A stretch of DNA of 64,000 nucleotides from Nocardioides bizhenqiangii (GTDB lineage: Bacteria; Actinomycetota; Actinomycetes; Propionibacteriales; Nocardioidaceae). The stretch spans positions 1,728,501 through 1,792,500 of the forward strand of contig NZ_CP141059.1 of assembly GCF_034661235.1 (NCBI RefSeq), written 5' to 3'. A model generated the notes under the pieces. The model had not been told where the DNA came from. It made no database searches and was given only the letters and a program-made list of their open reading frames with translations. The translations under genes were made by a program, and so were the position numbers. Shown here in pieces: positions 53,736 to 62,333 of this stretch. Every line of letters begins with the position of its first letter. Within the stretch, counting starts at the first letter, position 1.

Positions 53736-54455
53736 GTGACAACCAACGAGGAAGCCCACCGCATCGCCCGGGAGAAGGGTGTCAGCGGACCGCTCTACCT
53801 CGTGGTGAAGTACACCGCCGCCCTGATCTTCCGGATCGTGTGCGGCTTCACCGCCACCGGCACGGAGAACGTCCCCAAGAAGGGGCCGGTCGTCATCGTG
53901 CCGAACCACAAGAGCTTCTGGGACCCGTTCTTCGTGGCCATCGTGCTGCGCCGCCCGGTGCACTTCATGGGCAAGGCCGAGCACTTCGAAGGGCCGATGG
54001 CGGGGATCTTCCTGCGCCTGGGCGCGTTCCCCGTGCGGCGTGGTGAGTCCGACGCCGAGGCGCTGGAGACGGCGCGCGCGATCCTCGCGCGGGGTGACGC
54101 GCTCGCGCTGTTCCCGGAAGGCACCCGGGTGCGGGACGAGGGCCTGGGTACGCCGAAGCGTGGCGCGGCCCGGCTCGCCATCGAAGCCGGCGCGCCTCTC
54201 GTCCCCGCGACCATCACCGGCACCGAGAAGCGACGCTGGCCGCTCCCGCGCAAGGTCCGGATGGTCTTCGGCACGCCGGTGTCGGTCGAGGGCCTCGAAG
54301 CGACCCCCGAGGACGCCGCCGCCGTGATCGGCGAGGCCTGGCCGCAGGTCACCGAGGAGTACGCCCGATGGCAGAACCGTGCCGGGCTGATCGCCGCGGG
54401 TGCCGCCGCGCTCGGTCTGGGTGCGTGGGTCGTGAGGAAGCGGCGACACCACTAG
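53736..54455 (+). CDS. 1-acyl-glycerol-3-phosphate acyltransferase family (PlsC-like)
   Basis: A 239-residue lysophospholipid acyltransferase. The HX4D catalytic motif is NHKSFWDP, the acceptor-binding motif is FPEGTR, and PVRRGESD and VPATITGTE mark the other blocks. One N-terminal membrane helix (YTAALIFRIVCGFTATG) and a C-terminal hydrophobic tail (LIAAGAAALGLGAWVV) suit membrane attachment. It adds an acyl chain to lysophosphatidic acid. GTG start, 7 bases after the LCP gene. Confidence 0.94.
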   Translation: MTTNEEAHRIAREKGVSGPLYLVVKYTAALIFRIVCGFTATGTENVPKKGPVVIVPNHKSFWDPFFVAIVLRRPVHFMGKAEHFEGPMAGIFLRLGAFPVRRGESDAEALETARAILARGDALALFPEGTRVRDEGLGTPKRGAARLAIEAGAPLVPATITGTEKRRWPLPRKVRMVFGTPVSVEGLEATPEDAAAVIGEAWPQVTEEYARWQNRAGLIAAGAAALGLGAWVVRKRRHH

Positions 54456-54468
54456 TGCCGCCGAACGG

Positions 54469-55236
54469 TCAGCCCTCCTCGGTGCCGCCCCACACGAGCG
54501 AGTAGACCTCGAACATCGAGGCGTACGTCGTACCCATGCGGGCGCCGCCCTGACGCAGGATGCCTTCGAGGAACTCGCGCGCGCTCCAGCCCTCCCAGCC
54601 CAGCCCTTCGATGTAGGCGTTGTGCGCCTCCAGCGACTCCACGCCCTTCTCGAAGGTGTCCGTGACGTCGACGCCGTGCCGGCCGTCCGGTGAGCCGTTG
54701 GCCCAGACGGCACGGACGCCGCCCCACGGCTTCAACCCGTCGGGGTCATCGGAGAGCTGCTCGGGGAAGATCCAGCGGTTGCCGGCGTCGCGAACGCCGT
54801 CCAGCACGGCGCGCCCGGTGGCGATGTGGTCTGCCTGGTTGAGAGCACCCGGTCCGAAGGTGTCGCGGAAGTTGCCGGTGATCACGATCTCGGGCTGGTG
54901 CTGCCGCACGACCTTGGCGATGGCCGCCCGCAGCTCGAGGCCGTAGGTCAGCACGCCGTCGGGGAACCCCAGGAACTCGACCTGGTCGACTCCCACGATC
55001 TCCGCGGACGCGATCTCCTCGGCCTCGCGGACCGCCCGGCACTCGTCGGGGTGCATGCCGTCGATGCCGGCCTCACCGCTGGTGACCATGACGTAGTTGA
55101 TCTTCTTGCCCTGGCCGGTCCAGCGCGCGATGGCGGCGGCGGCGCCGTACTCCACGTCGTCGGGGTGGGCCACGACGACGAGGGCCCGCTCCCAGTTCTC
55201 CGGGAGCGGCTTGAGCGGGGGAGGCGTCTCGTCCAT
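54469..55236 (-). CDS. PIG-L family deacetylase
   Basis: A 255-residue zinc deacetylase. The metal motif AHPDDVEYG and a second His in LNQADHIATGRAV are visible. Actinobacterial relatives include MshB (mycothiol), Mca and BshB-type enzymes, but the C-terminal region (EAHNAYIEGLGWEGWSAREFLEGIL) does not allow an exact call. ATG start close to tRNA-Met. The stop faces the acyltransferase with only 13 bases between. Confidence 0.9.
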   Translation of the reverse strand: MDETPPPLKPLPENWERALVVVAHPDDVEYGAAAAIARWTGQGKKINYVMVTSGEAGIDGMHPDECRAVREAEEIASAEIVGVDQVEFLGFPDGVLTYGLELRAAIAKVVRQHQPEIVITGNFRDTFGPGALNQADHIATGRAVLDGVRDAGNRWIFPEQLSDDPDGLKPWGGVRAVWANGSPDGRHGVDVTDTFEKGVESLEAHNAYIEGLGWEGWSAREFLEGILRQGGARMGTTYASMFEVYSLVWGGTEEG

Positions 55237-55306
55237 GGGCCGAGCATGGCATCGCGGCGGTCGTTCGGGGAACCAGCAACGCGGGTCGATAGGCTCCGAT
55301 GTTCGA

Positions 55307-55383
55307 GGGGCGGTAGCTCAGTCGGTCAGAGCAGAGGACTCATAATCCTTGGGTCGTGGGTTCGAGCCCCACCCGCCCCACCA
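55307..55383 (+). tRNA. tRNA-Met(CAT)
   Basis: A complete cloverleaf: acceptor GGGGCGG/CCGCCCC, D-stem GCTC/GAGC, anticodon stem GAGGA/TCCTT with loop CTCATAA, T-stem GTGGG/CCCAC, discriminator A and encoded CCA. The overall shape is of the elongator Met type; an Ile2 role with a modified C cannot be excluded by sequence. Confidence 0.93.
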
Positions 55384-55394
55384 CCCGTGGTCCG

Positions 55395-56009
55395 TCAGCG
55401 AATCTCCCTCTCACCACGGGGGCCGTCGATCCGGGCCACGAGCGCGGGGTGGGGTGCTCGGCGGACCTCCACGTCGGCGCCCATCGCCGCCAAGGCGGTG
55501 CTGATCTCGGTCGGACGGGGATGTTCCACCGACAGCGAGATCAGGCTGAGGCCGGTCGGCGCATCGATGGCCGGATGCGGAGTGTCTCCCCAGCTGATCA
55601 GGAACGGGATCAGGCCGGCGACCTGGGCGTTCGCGGTCACCCGCCAGCGCAGCAGCCTTCCGGTTGCGTCCTCCCGTTGCCCATCCGTCACGGGGCCGGG
55701 GTCGAAGCCGTGCGACCGCGCGGATGCTCGGGCAGCCTCGATGTCATCGACCGCGATCGCCCATCCGACGAGACCGCCCTGGGTGATGCCCTCGACTCCG
55801 TACGGCCGCGGCGTCGCCGGGGGTGGCTGGCCGGGGTCTGGGGCGATCAGCTCCAGGTAGGTCCTCGGCCCCAACGAGACCAGCTTGTTGTGGGTGCCCC
55901 GGCCCGGGTGCTTGCCGCCACCGCCGGCCTCGACACCGAGTTCGCGATAGAGGTCGGCCACGGCGACGTCGAGGTCGGGGTGGGCATAGATGAGGTGGTC
56001 GATCAGCAT
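55395..56009 (-). CDS. VOC / glyoxalase-like domain protein
   Basis: A 204-residue protein of the vicinal-oxygen-chelate (glyoxalase-like, PF13468-type) fold. It has an N-terminal IDHLIYAHPDLDVAVADLYRELG, KHPGRGTHNKLVSLGPRTYLELIAPDP and a C-terminal repeat with ISLSVEHPRP. His and Glu metal ligands are present at the usual places. Reaction unknown. Start at ATG 56009 (MLIDHL); the track upstream to 56024 has two extra ATG codons. Confidence 0.85.
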   Translation of the reverse strand: MLIDHLIYAHPDLDVAVADLYRELGVEAGGGGKHPGRGTHNKLVSLGPRTYLELIAPDPGQPPPATPRPYGVEGITQGGLVGWAIAVDDIEAARASARSHGFDPGPVTDGQREDATGRLLRWRVTANAQVAGLIPFLISWGDTPHPAIDAPTGLSLISLSVEHPRPTEISTALAAMGADVEVRRAPHPALVARIDGPRGEREIR

Positions 56010-56046
56010 GACGCTCCGCAGCAACCAGCTGCGCCTCGGTGGCCGG

Positions 56047-56289
56047 TCAGGCGGGCTCGGGGAGGGGCGCTGCCGCGGCGTACCAGAGGCAGACCCGCAC
56101 CAGTCCGTCCCGTTGCGGCACGGCTGCGCTGCTGACCTCTCCGCCGAGCTCGCTCGCGACCTCGCGGCCGAGGCGGCCGAGCATCTCGACGCGCTCGAGC
56201 TCGTCGGGAGCGAGGGTCTCGTGGTACTGGCGGTACCGGTCGAACGCCTGAGCGATCACCGACCTGGTCCGCTCCTCGGCGTCATCCAT
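56047..56289 (-). CDS. Small hypothetical protein
   Basis: An 80-residue protein, helical in the N-terminal half (EERTRSVIAQAFDRYRQYHETLAPDELERVEMLGRLGREVASEL), with a short beta-like C-terminal end. No motif or family is recognised. A purine-rich stretch precedes the ATG. It lies 37 bases after the VOC gene start on the same strand, so it is likely co-transcribed. Confidence 0.6.
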   Translation of the reverse strand: MDDAEERTRSVIAQAFDRYRQYHETLAPDELERVEMLGRLGREVASELGGEVSSAAVPQRDGLVRVCLWYAAAAPLPEPA

Positions 56290-56475
56290 GGGACCGGAAG
56301 ATAGTCCGAAATGACTAGGTGGGCTAGTCCTGTCGAGCCAGGACCCGAGATGGTGGCGGCCCCGGCCGGCTGTTTTGTCAGCGCCCGAGGCCTAACCGTC
56401 CCGAGATGGCCAAGCTAGTGGGAGCGGCTGCCAGTGCACTACCCGCGCTGGCTGTGCCTAACCCTGCGGCAGTCG
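56290..56475. other. Intergenic region
   Basis: About 186 bases. A small inverted repeat GTCCTG/CAGGAC lies near 56325-56342. No gene is credible here. Confidence 0.4.
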
Positions 56476-56814
56476 TCAGCCCAGCTGGATGAAGCCCGAG
56501 CGGTAGGCCACGATGACCAGCTGCAGCCGGTCGCGCACCTCGACCTTCATGATCAGCCGGGCGATGTGACTCTTCACGGTCGCGACGGAGATGAACAGCG
56601 TCTCGGCGATCTCGGTCGTGGACAGGCCGGCCGCGATGCACTGGAGGACCTCGACCTCGCGGTTGGACAGGCGGTGGGCCCAGGCGGGCGCGGGTGCCTG
56701 AGCTGTGGGGAAGGGCGTCGACCCGGCGGACGGCGCGGCGGGCTGCACGACCTGGAGGTGGCGGCGGTGGTGGACGCCGTACGTCGCCAGGGTGCTGCGC
56801 ATGGTTTCGCTCAT
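56476..56814 (-). CDS. Single-domain LuxR-type HTH protein
   Basis: A 112-residue protein consisting of a 45-residue polar N-terminus (Ala/Pro-rich) and one LuxR/GerE HTH: LSNREVEVLQCIAAGLSTTEIAETLFISVATVKSHIARLIMKVEVRDRLQLV. It has no receiver or ligand domain, so it may be a WhiB-like small regulator partner or act by itself. ATG 56814 has GAGGAG 7 bases upstream. Divergent from the epimerase-like gene. Confidence 0.85.
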   Translation of the reverse strand: MSETMRSTLATYGVHHRRHLQVVQPAAPSAGSTPFPTAQAPAPAWAHRLSNREVEVLQCIAAGLSTTEIAETLFISVATVKSHIARLIMKVEVRDRLQLVIVAYRSGFIQLG

Positions 56815-56967
56815 CGTCGTCTCCTCGTGGGGTGGTGCACTGAAACTACGAAGGAACGAGCGGGGGCGAATCAGGGGAAACCCTTCATTTCGCAGCGATC
56901 GCAGCGTTGGCTTCTGCTCTGCGCGGAATCGCTTGTCCCTCGCGCGGCCCTCGGATGAGGTGGGCCC

Positions 56968-57933
56968 ATGAGACTCCTCGTGCTCGGTGGCACCGTGTTC
57001 CTGTCCCGCGAGGTCACGGCCGAGGCGCTGCGGCGTGGCCACGACGTGACCTGCGCCTGCCGAGGGGTCTCCGGCGACGTCCCGGACGGCGCGACACTGC
57101 TGCCCTGGGACCGTGACGACGAGCCACCGGAGGCGCTGGCAGGGGAGTACGACGCCGTGGTCGACGTCTCCCGCCGTCCCTCGCACGTACGACGAGCAGT
57201 CGGCGCGGTCCCGGGCGCGCACTGGGTCTTCGTGTCGACCATCAACGTCTACGCCGACGACGCCACCCCCGGCGGCCCCGGCACGGTGCCCCTGCGCGAG
57301 CCGATCACCGAGGACGTCGACCTCGCCGCCGACCCCGAGGCCTACGGACCGATGAAGGTGGCCTGCGAGCAGATCGTGCGCGACGGGACCGCGTCGGCGG
57401 CCATCGTCCGGCCCGGGCTCATCGTCGGCCCGGGAGACCCCACCGGAAGGTTCACCTACTGGCCCGCCCGCCTCGCCGACGGCGGCGAGGTGCTGGCGCC
57501 GGGAGACCCGTCCGACACCGTCCAGGTCATCGACGTCCGCGACCTCGCGGCCTGGATCGTCACCCTCGCCGAGGCGGGCACCGAGGGCGACTTCGACGGG
57601 GTCGGCCGGCCTACGTCGATCGGTGAGCTGCTCGAGGCGTGCGGCCCGGACGCCACGTTCACGTGGCTCGACCAGGCCTTCCTCGCCGACCAGGGGGTCG
57701 AGCCGTGGATGGGTCCGGACGCCGTGCCGCTCTGGCTGCCCCGCCCCGACTACGACGGGATGATGCACCACTTCGTCGAGCCCGCGTTGGACGCGGGCCT
57801 CACCCTCCGCCCCCTCGAGGAGACGGCGCGCGACACCCTCGCCTGGCTGCGCGACCACCCGGACGCGACCGTCACCGGCGTCGGCCGCGACCGGGAGCGC
57901 GAGCTGCTCGCCGCCTGGCACGCTCGCGCCTGA
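56968..57933 (+). CDS. NAD-dependent epimerase/dehydratase-like protein
   Basis: A 321-residue SDR-type protein. The nucleotide motif is LLVLGGTVFLSREVTAEALRRGHDV, slightly degenerate from GxxGxxG. It has the extended SDR YGPMK (Tyr-x3-Lys-like: YGPMKVACE) and RPGLIVGPGDPTGRF. This matches extended SDRs related to mRNA-binding CSP41/reductase-like proteins, common in actinobacteria. Substrate not known. Confidence 0.88.
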   Translation: MRLLVLGGTVFLSREVTAEALRRGHDVTCACRGVSGDVPDGATLLPWDRDDEPPEALAGEYDAVVDVSRRPSHVRRAVGAVPGAHWVFVSTINVYADDATPGGPGTVPLREPITEDVDLAADPEAYGPMKVACEQIVRDGTASAAIVRPGLIVGPGDPTGRFTYWPARLADGGEVLAPGDPSDTVQVIDVRDLAAWIVTLAEAGTEGDFDGVGRPTSIGELLEACGPDATFTWLDQAFLADQGVEPWMGPDAVPLWLPRPDYDGMMHHFVEPALDAGLTLRPLEETARDTLAWLRDHPDATVTGVGRDRERELLAAWHARA

Positions 57934-57968
57934 CCGACACGAGGCCGCCGCCGCCGTACGCTCCCCGT

Positions 57969-59030
57969 GTGATCAAGTACCTCGGCTCCAAGCGCACCTT
58001 GGTGCCGGTGCTGGGGGAGCTCGCGGTGGCGGCCGGCGCGCGCACCGCCCTCGACCTCTTCACGGGCACGACCCGGGTCGCGCAGGAGCTGAAGAGGCGG
58101 GGGATCGAGGTCACGGCGAGCGACCTGGCGACGTACTCGGCGGTGCTCAGCGACTGCTACGTCGCCACCGACGCGACGGCCGTCGACGAACGCGAGCTCG
58201 ACACCGCCCTCGCCCGGCTCGACGCGCTCCCGGGTGCCCCCGGCTACTTCACCGAGACGTTCTGCGAGCGGTCGAGATTCTTCCAGCCCGGCAACGGGGC
58301 CCGCGTCGACGCGATCCGCGACGCCATCGAGCGCGACCACCCGCCGGGTGACCCCCTGCGGCCGATCCTGCTGACCAGCCTGATGCTGGCGGCGGACCGG
58401 GTCGACTCCACGACCGGCGTGCAGATGGCCTACCTCAAGCAGTGGGCGCCGCGCTCGCACCGCGACCTGCGGCTAGAGCGACCTGCGTTGCTGCCGGGGC
58501 GGGGCACCACGATCCACGGCGATGCCAGCCGTGTCGTCGACGAGGTCGGTCCGGTGGACCTGGCCTACGTCGACCCGCCCTACAACCAGCACCGCTACTT
58601 CACGAACTACCACATCTGGGAGACGCTGATCCGCTGGGACGCACCCGAGTTCTACGGCGTCGCCTGCAAGCGGGTCGACAGTCGCGACGACCACACGCGC
58701 AGCGTCTTCAACAGCCGGCGCACGATGCCGGCCGCCCTCGGCGACCTGCTCGGCCGGGTGCGCGCGGATGTGGTGGTGGTGTCCTACAACGACGAGTCCT
58801 GGATCACCGCCGAGCAGATGACCACCATGCTGCGCGACGCCGGCCACGACCAGGTCCGGCTGCTCGGTTTCGACCGCAAGAGGTACGTCGGCGCGCTGAT
58901 CGGCATCCACAACCCGGCCGGTCACCGGGTCGGTGAGGTCGGCCGGCGACGCAACGTCGAGTACGTCTTCGTCGCGGGTCCGGCCGACCGGGTCGACGCG
59001 GCCGTCGCCGCTGCCGACGACGCTCAGTAG
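57969..59030 (+). CDS. D12-class DNA adenine methyltransferase, orphan
   Basis: A 353-residue N6-adenine DNA methyltransferase of the Dam/D12 class. SAM-binding block is DLFTGTTRVAQELKRRG, and catalytic motif IV is VDPPYNQHRYF. KYLGSKR at the N-terminus is the family motif. No restriction endonuclease or specificity gene adjoins, so it is an orphan methylase; the role may be in replication timing or gene control. GTG 57969 lies just before the IKYLGSK motif. The gene's stop overlaps that of the convergent lipoprotein gene by 7 bases. Confidence 0.9.
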   Translation: MIKYLGSKRTLVPVLGELAVAAGARTALDLFTGTTRVAQELKRRGIEVTASDLATYSAVLSDCYVATDATAVDERELDTALARLDALPGAPGYFTETFCERSRFFQPGNGARVDAIRDAIERDHPPGDPLRPILLTSLMLAADRVDSTTGVQMAYLKQWAPRSHRDLRLERPALLPGRGTTIHGDASRVVDEVGPVDLAYVDPPYNQHRYFTNYHIWETLIRWDAPEFYGVACKRVDSRDDHTRSVFNSRRTMPAALGDLLGRVRADVVVVSYNDESWITAEQMTTMLRDAGHDQVRLLGFDRKRYVGALIGIHNPAGHRVGEVGRRRNVEYVFVAGPADRVDAAVAAADDAQ

Positions 59031-59839
59031 GGCGACCCGAGTGGCGCCGTGCCGGCGCGGCGGGCCTCGGCGTCGGACACGGTCGTCACGGAGACCAGCT
59101 CCTCGCGGGCCTTGCTCCCGACGTCGATGGTCAGCACCACACCTACGTCGCGGGCGTAGAACTTGTGCTCGAGCACGTCCGGCTCCAGCGCGTTGGTGTC
59201 GGCGGTCTTCACCAGGTCTTCGTACGACCCGGCCGGCACGGTCGCCGTACCGTCCAGCGCGAGCACCTCGCCGTTGTCCTCGGCGACACCGGCGTAGTAC
59301 TCCTGCCGGTAGGACTGCCCGACGGTGGGGGTGGCGGGCATGATCACGCCGGCCAGCGCGTCGTCGACGCCTGCTTCGAAAGAGCCTTCGTGGTTCACGA
59401 GATAGCCGTCCTCGAACTCGGCGGTGTCCTCACCGAGGTACCAGACCGTGCCGAGCCCGTCCTGGGCGTACCAGTCGAGGGTGTCCTCGATGATCTCGCC
59501 GTCGAGGGTGACCGTGTCCCGGACGACCCGTGCCTCGGCGCCGTTCGCGATCGTCCTCGTCTGGGAGGTCGCGGTCACGACGACCTCCAGCACCTCGCCG
59601 TCCTCGTCCACCTCGCGGTAGGTCCAGCGGGTCCCGGGCACCAGCGGGAACCAGGGATTGGTGACCTCCGGTCGGAGCCCGGCCGGATCGAGCTTGAACG
59701 GCTCGTCCGCCTGGGGGAGCTTCAACGGACGATCGGACTTGCGAGCGGCCGGGTCCTTTGCGCCGTCGTCATCGGTTCCGCAGCCGCCGAGCACCGCCGA
59801 CAGGATCACTGCGGCGAGCCCGGCCGCCCCAAGGTTCAT
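59024..59839 (-). CDS. Putative lipoprotein, unknown function
   Basis: A 271-residue secreted protein with a lipobox (AAVILSAVLGGC). The mature part has repeating beta-strands (GTRWTYREVDEDGEVLEVVVT, YAQDGLGTVWYLGEDTAEFEDG, AEDNGEVLALDGTATVPAG), like a family of actinobacterial surface proteins with a PF-unassigned beta-sandwich. It lies 9 bases after the PepSY gene on the same strand and probably shares its transcript. Confidence 0.82.
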   Translation of the reverse strand: MNLGAAGLAAVILSAVLGGCGTDDDGAKDPAARKSDRPLKLPQADEPFKLDPAGLRPEVTNPWFPLVPGTRWTYREVDEDGEVLEVVVTATSQTRTIANGAEARVVRDTVTLDGEIIEDTLDWYAQDGLGTVWYLGEDTAEFEDGYLVNHEGSFEAGVDDALAGVIMPATPTVGQSYRQEYYAGVAEDNGEVLALDGTATVPAGSYEDLVKTADTNALEPDVLEHKFYARDVGVVLTIDVGSKAREELVSVTTVSDAEARRAGTAPLGSPY

Positions 59840-59848
59840 GGTCAGTCC

Positions 59849-60205
59849 TCAGTCGTCGCCGGCGTCGTCACCGGACCCGTCTTCAGTGCCGTCGTTGTCG
59901 GAGGAGACGACGTTGAAGTCCTCGTCGAGCTGGACGTCGACCTGGGTGCCGTTGTCGAGAGTCACCTCGACCTCGTACTTGCTCTCCTCGTCGTCGACCT
60001 CGGTCTCAGTCACGGTACCGCTGCCGGTCTCGGCAAGGGCGGCCTCCTCGGCCTGTTCGCGGTCCGCAGCCGGGATCGGCCGCTGGGTGTCGTCGTCGTC
60101 TCCGTCGGAGAGGGAGTAGGCGGTGCCGCCACCGGCGATCACGGCGAGTGCAAGCGCTGCGCCGGCCGCGAGGGCGACCTTGCGGGGAATCCTTGATGTG
60201 TTCAT
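59849..60205 (-). CDS. Secreted PepSY-type protein
   Basis: A 118-residue protein with an N-terminal signal or anchor helix (KVALAAGAALALAVIAGGGTAY). After an Asp-rich linker comes a PepSY-like segment: AEEAALAETGSGTVTETEVDDEESKYEVEVTLDNGTQVDVQLDEDFNVV. The C-terminal tail is very acidic. PepSY domains modulate envelope proteases or bind metals. It is divergent from the OmpR-type pair, which suggests that pair controls it. Start ATG 60205; a GTG/ATG frame upstream to 60256 is unlikely. Confidence 0.86.
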   Translation of the reverse strand: MNTSRIPRKVALAAGAALALAVIAGGGTAYSLSDGDDDDTQRPIPAADREQAEEAALAETGSGTVTETEVDDEESKYEVEVTLDNGTQVDVQLDEDFNVVSSDNDGTEDGSGDDAGDD

Positions 60206-60284
60206 GCAATCGACGCTAGGACTCCTGAATGAGGGCACGGTGAGGCTCTCATCCACACCTCATCGACATCCCTAGAGTTGGGTC

Positions 60285-60968
60285 GTGCGCGTGCTGTTGG
60301 TGGAGGACGAGGCGAAGCTCGCCCGGTTGGTCGCTCGTGGCCTGACCGAGCGAGGCGACAACGTATCGATCGTCGGGACGGGACAGGAGGCCGTCGACGC
60401 TGCCTCCGACGAGGAGGGGTACGACGTGATCCTCCTCGACGTACGCCTTCCCGACATGGAGGGCTACGAGGTGTGCCGACGGATCCGCCGCGCGCGGATC
60501 TGGACCCCGGTGCTCATGCTGACCGCACGCAACGCCGTCGCCGACCGGATCACCGGCCTCGACAGCGGTGCCGACGACTACCTCGGCAAGCCGTTCGTGT
60601 TCGACGAGCTGCTGGCGCGGATGCGCGCCCTCGTCCGTCGCGGGCCGGTCCCGAGGCCGACCGAGCTCGAGGTCGGCGACCTGCGACTCGATCCCGCCTC
60701 CCGTCGGGTGTGGCGTGGCGACGTCGAGATCGAGCTGTCAGCCCGCGAGCTGGCCCTGCTCGAAGCCCTCATGCGACGGGCGGAGCAGACCCTCAGCCGC
60801 GACCAGCTGCTCACCCATGCGTGGGGCGACACCCACGAGACGTCGTCGAACGTCGTCGACGTCTACGTGCGCTACCTGCGGGAGAAGATCGACCGCCCGT
60901 TCGGCGCCGACTCGCTGCGCACCGTCCGCGGACTCGGCTACCGGCTCACGGGGAGCGCCGGTGACTGA
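60285..60968 (+). CDS. Response regulator, OmpR family
   Basis: A 227-residue regulator. The receiver domain carries VEDEAKLARLV, phosphoacceptor Asp in ILLDVRLPD and the Lys in YLGKPF. The C-terminal winged helix has RELALLEALMRRAEQTLSRDQLL and VDVYVRYLREKI. GTG start. It overlaps the kinase start by 8 bases and shares a divergent region of 79 bases with the PepSY gene. Confidence 0.95.
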   Translation: MRVLLVEDEAKLARLVARGLTERGDNVSIVGTGQEAVDAASDEEGYDVILLDVRLPDMEGYEVCRRIRRARIWTPVLMLTARNAVADRITGLDSGADDYLGKPFVFDELLARMRALVRRGPVPRPTELEVGDLRLDPASRRVWRGDVEIELSARELALLEALMRRAEQTLSRDQLLTHAWGDTHETSSNVVDVYVRYLREKIDRPFGADSLRTVRGLGYRLTGSAGD

Positions 60969-62322
60969 CCACGGCCACCGTTTCGGGTGGTCGCTCCGGG
61001 CCCGGGTCGCCGTGGCGTTCCTGGCCACGACGGCACTGGCCATGCTCGCGCTCGGGCTGTTCGTCCAGCTGCGCGTGCAGAACACCCTCGAAGGGGGGCT
61101 CCGCGACCAGCTCGACGGCGAGATGGACGGGTTGGCCGCGACGCCGTCGAGCGAGCGGGCAGACGCGGTGGCGCAGCTCGCCGGGGACATCCACGGGCAG
61201 ATGATGTCCGCCGACGGCGAGATCGTGGCGTCGTCGACGGCGGTCATCGAGCAGCTGGTCCCGGCCGATGTCGGCGACGGCTACAGCGAGACCCGGATCC
61301 GCGTGCTCGACGACCTCTTCGAGGCCCGCCGTGGAGAAGAGGACCTCGAGGTCGACAACGAGCCGGTGGTCGTGCTCGTGAAGTCCTTCGGCGACCAGGT
61401 CGTGGTCCTCGCCATCGAGAGCGAGCACGCAGACGAGGCGGTGAGCACCGTCCGCCGCCAGCTGCTGATCAGCGGCCCGGTCGCGCTCGCGCTGGCGGGG
61501 CTGCTCGGCTATGTGGTTGCCGGTTTCGGGCTGCGTCCGGTGGAGCGGATGCGCGCGCGGGCGGCGACGATCTCCTCCCGCAGTGCGGGCGAGCGGCTGC
61601 CGGTACCGTCGGCGGCCGAGCTCCGCCGGCTCGCGGTGACCCTGAACGCGATGCTCGACCGGCTGGACGAGGGCCTCGACCGGGAGCGCCGCTTCGTCGC
61701 GGACGCGAGCCACGAGCTGCGCACCCCGCTCGCGCTGCTGCTGACGGAGGTCGAGCTCGCGCTCTCGGGGAGCCGGACCCCCGAGGAGCTGCGCGAAGCG
61801 CTGCGCTCGGCCGAGGAGGAGGTACGCCGCCTGATCGCGCTGAGCGAGGACCTGCTGGCGCTGGCGGGGGCCGACGCCGGTCACCTCCAGCTGCAGACGG
61901 AAGCACTCGACATCGCAGAGCTCGCCGCCGCCGTCGTGCAGCGGTTCGGTGCGACCGCCGAGGTCGCGTCCCGGTCCGTCTCCATCAGCGGCGACCGGTC
62001 CGCGCGGGTCGCCGGCGACCCCGACCGACTAGGTCGAGTGGTGTCCAACCTGGTCGACAACGCGCTGAAGCACGGCGCGGGAGACGTCGACGTGCGAGTC
62101 GTGGCCGGCTCGAAGGAGGTCGTCGTGGAGGTGAGCGACGAAGGAGCGGGCTTCACGGAGGAGCGGCCGTTCGAGAGGTTCGCGGGGAGCCACGGATCGG
62201 CGGGCCTCGGCCTGGCGATCGTCGACGAGATCGTCCGGGCCCACGGCGGAGACATCGGGATCGCCCGCGAGCACGGGCGCACCGTCGTACGGATGAGCCT
62301 TCCTGCGGCCGCCCGGCCCTGA
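60961..62322 (+). CDS. Sensor histidine kinase, OmpR-partner type
   Basis: A 453-residue kinase. A first helix (VAVAFLATTALAMLALGLFVQL) is followed by an extracytoplasmic sensor of about 140 residues and a second helix (VALALAGLLGYVVAGFGL), then HAMP and HisKA with phosphoacceptor DASHELRTPL. HATPase has N-box VSNLVDNALKHG and G-boxes DEGAGF and GSAGLGLAIV. GTG 60961 overlaps the regulator stop by 8 bases. Signal unknown; the divergent PepSY protein could feed back on the sensor (inference). Confidence 0.95.
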   Translation: MTDHGHRFGWSLRARVAVAFLATTALAMLALGLFVQLRVQNTLEGGLRDQLDGEMDGLAATPSSERADAVAQLAGDIHGQMMSADGEIVASSTAVIEQLVPADVGDGYSETRIRVLDDLFEARRGEEDLEVDNEPVVVLVKSFGDQVVVLAIESEHADEAVSTVRRQLLISGPVALALAGLLGYVVAGFGLRPVERMRARAATISSRSAGERLPVPSAAELRRLAVTLNAMLDRLDEGLDRERRFVADASHELRTPLALLLTEVELALSGSRTPEELREALRSAEEEVRRLIALSEDLLALAGADAGHLQLQTEALDIAELAAAVVQRFGATAEVASRSVSISGDRSARVAGDPDRLGRVVSNLVDNALKHGAGDVDVRVVAGSKEVVVEVSDEGAGFTEERPFERFAGSHGSAGLGLAIVDEIVRAHGGDIGIAREHGRTVVRMSLPAAARP

Positions 62323-62333
62323 CCTCGAGCCGG

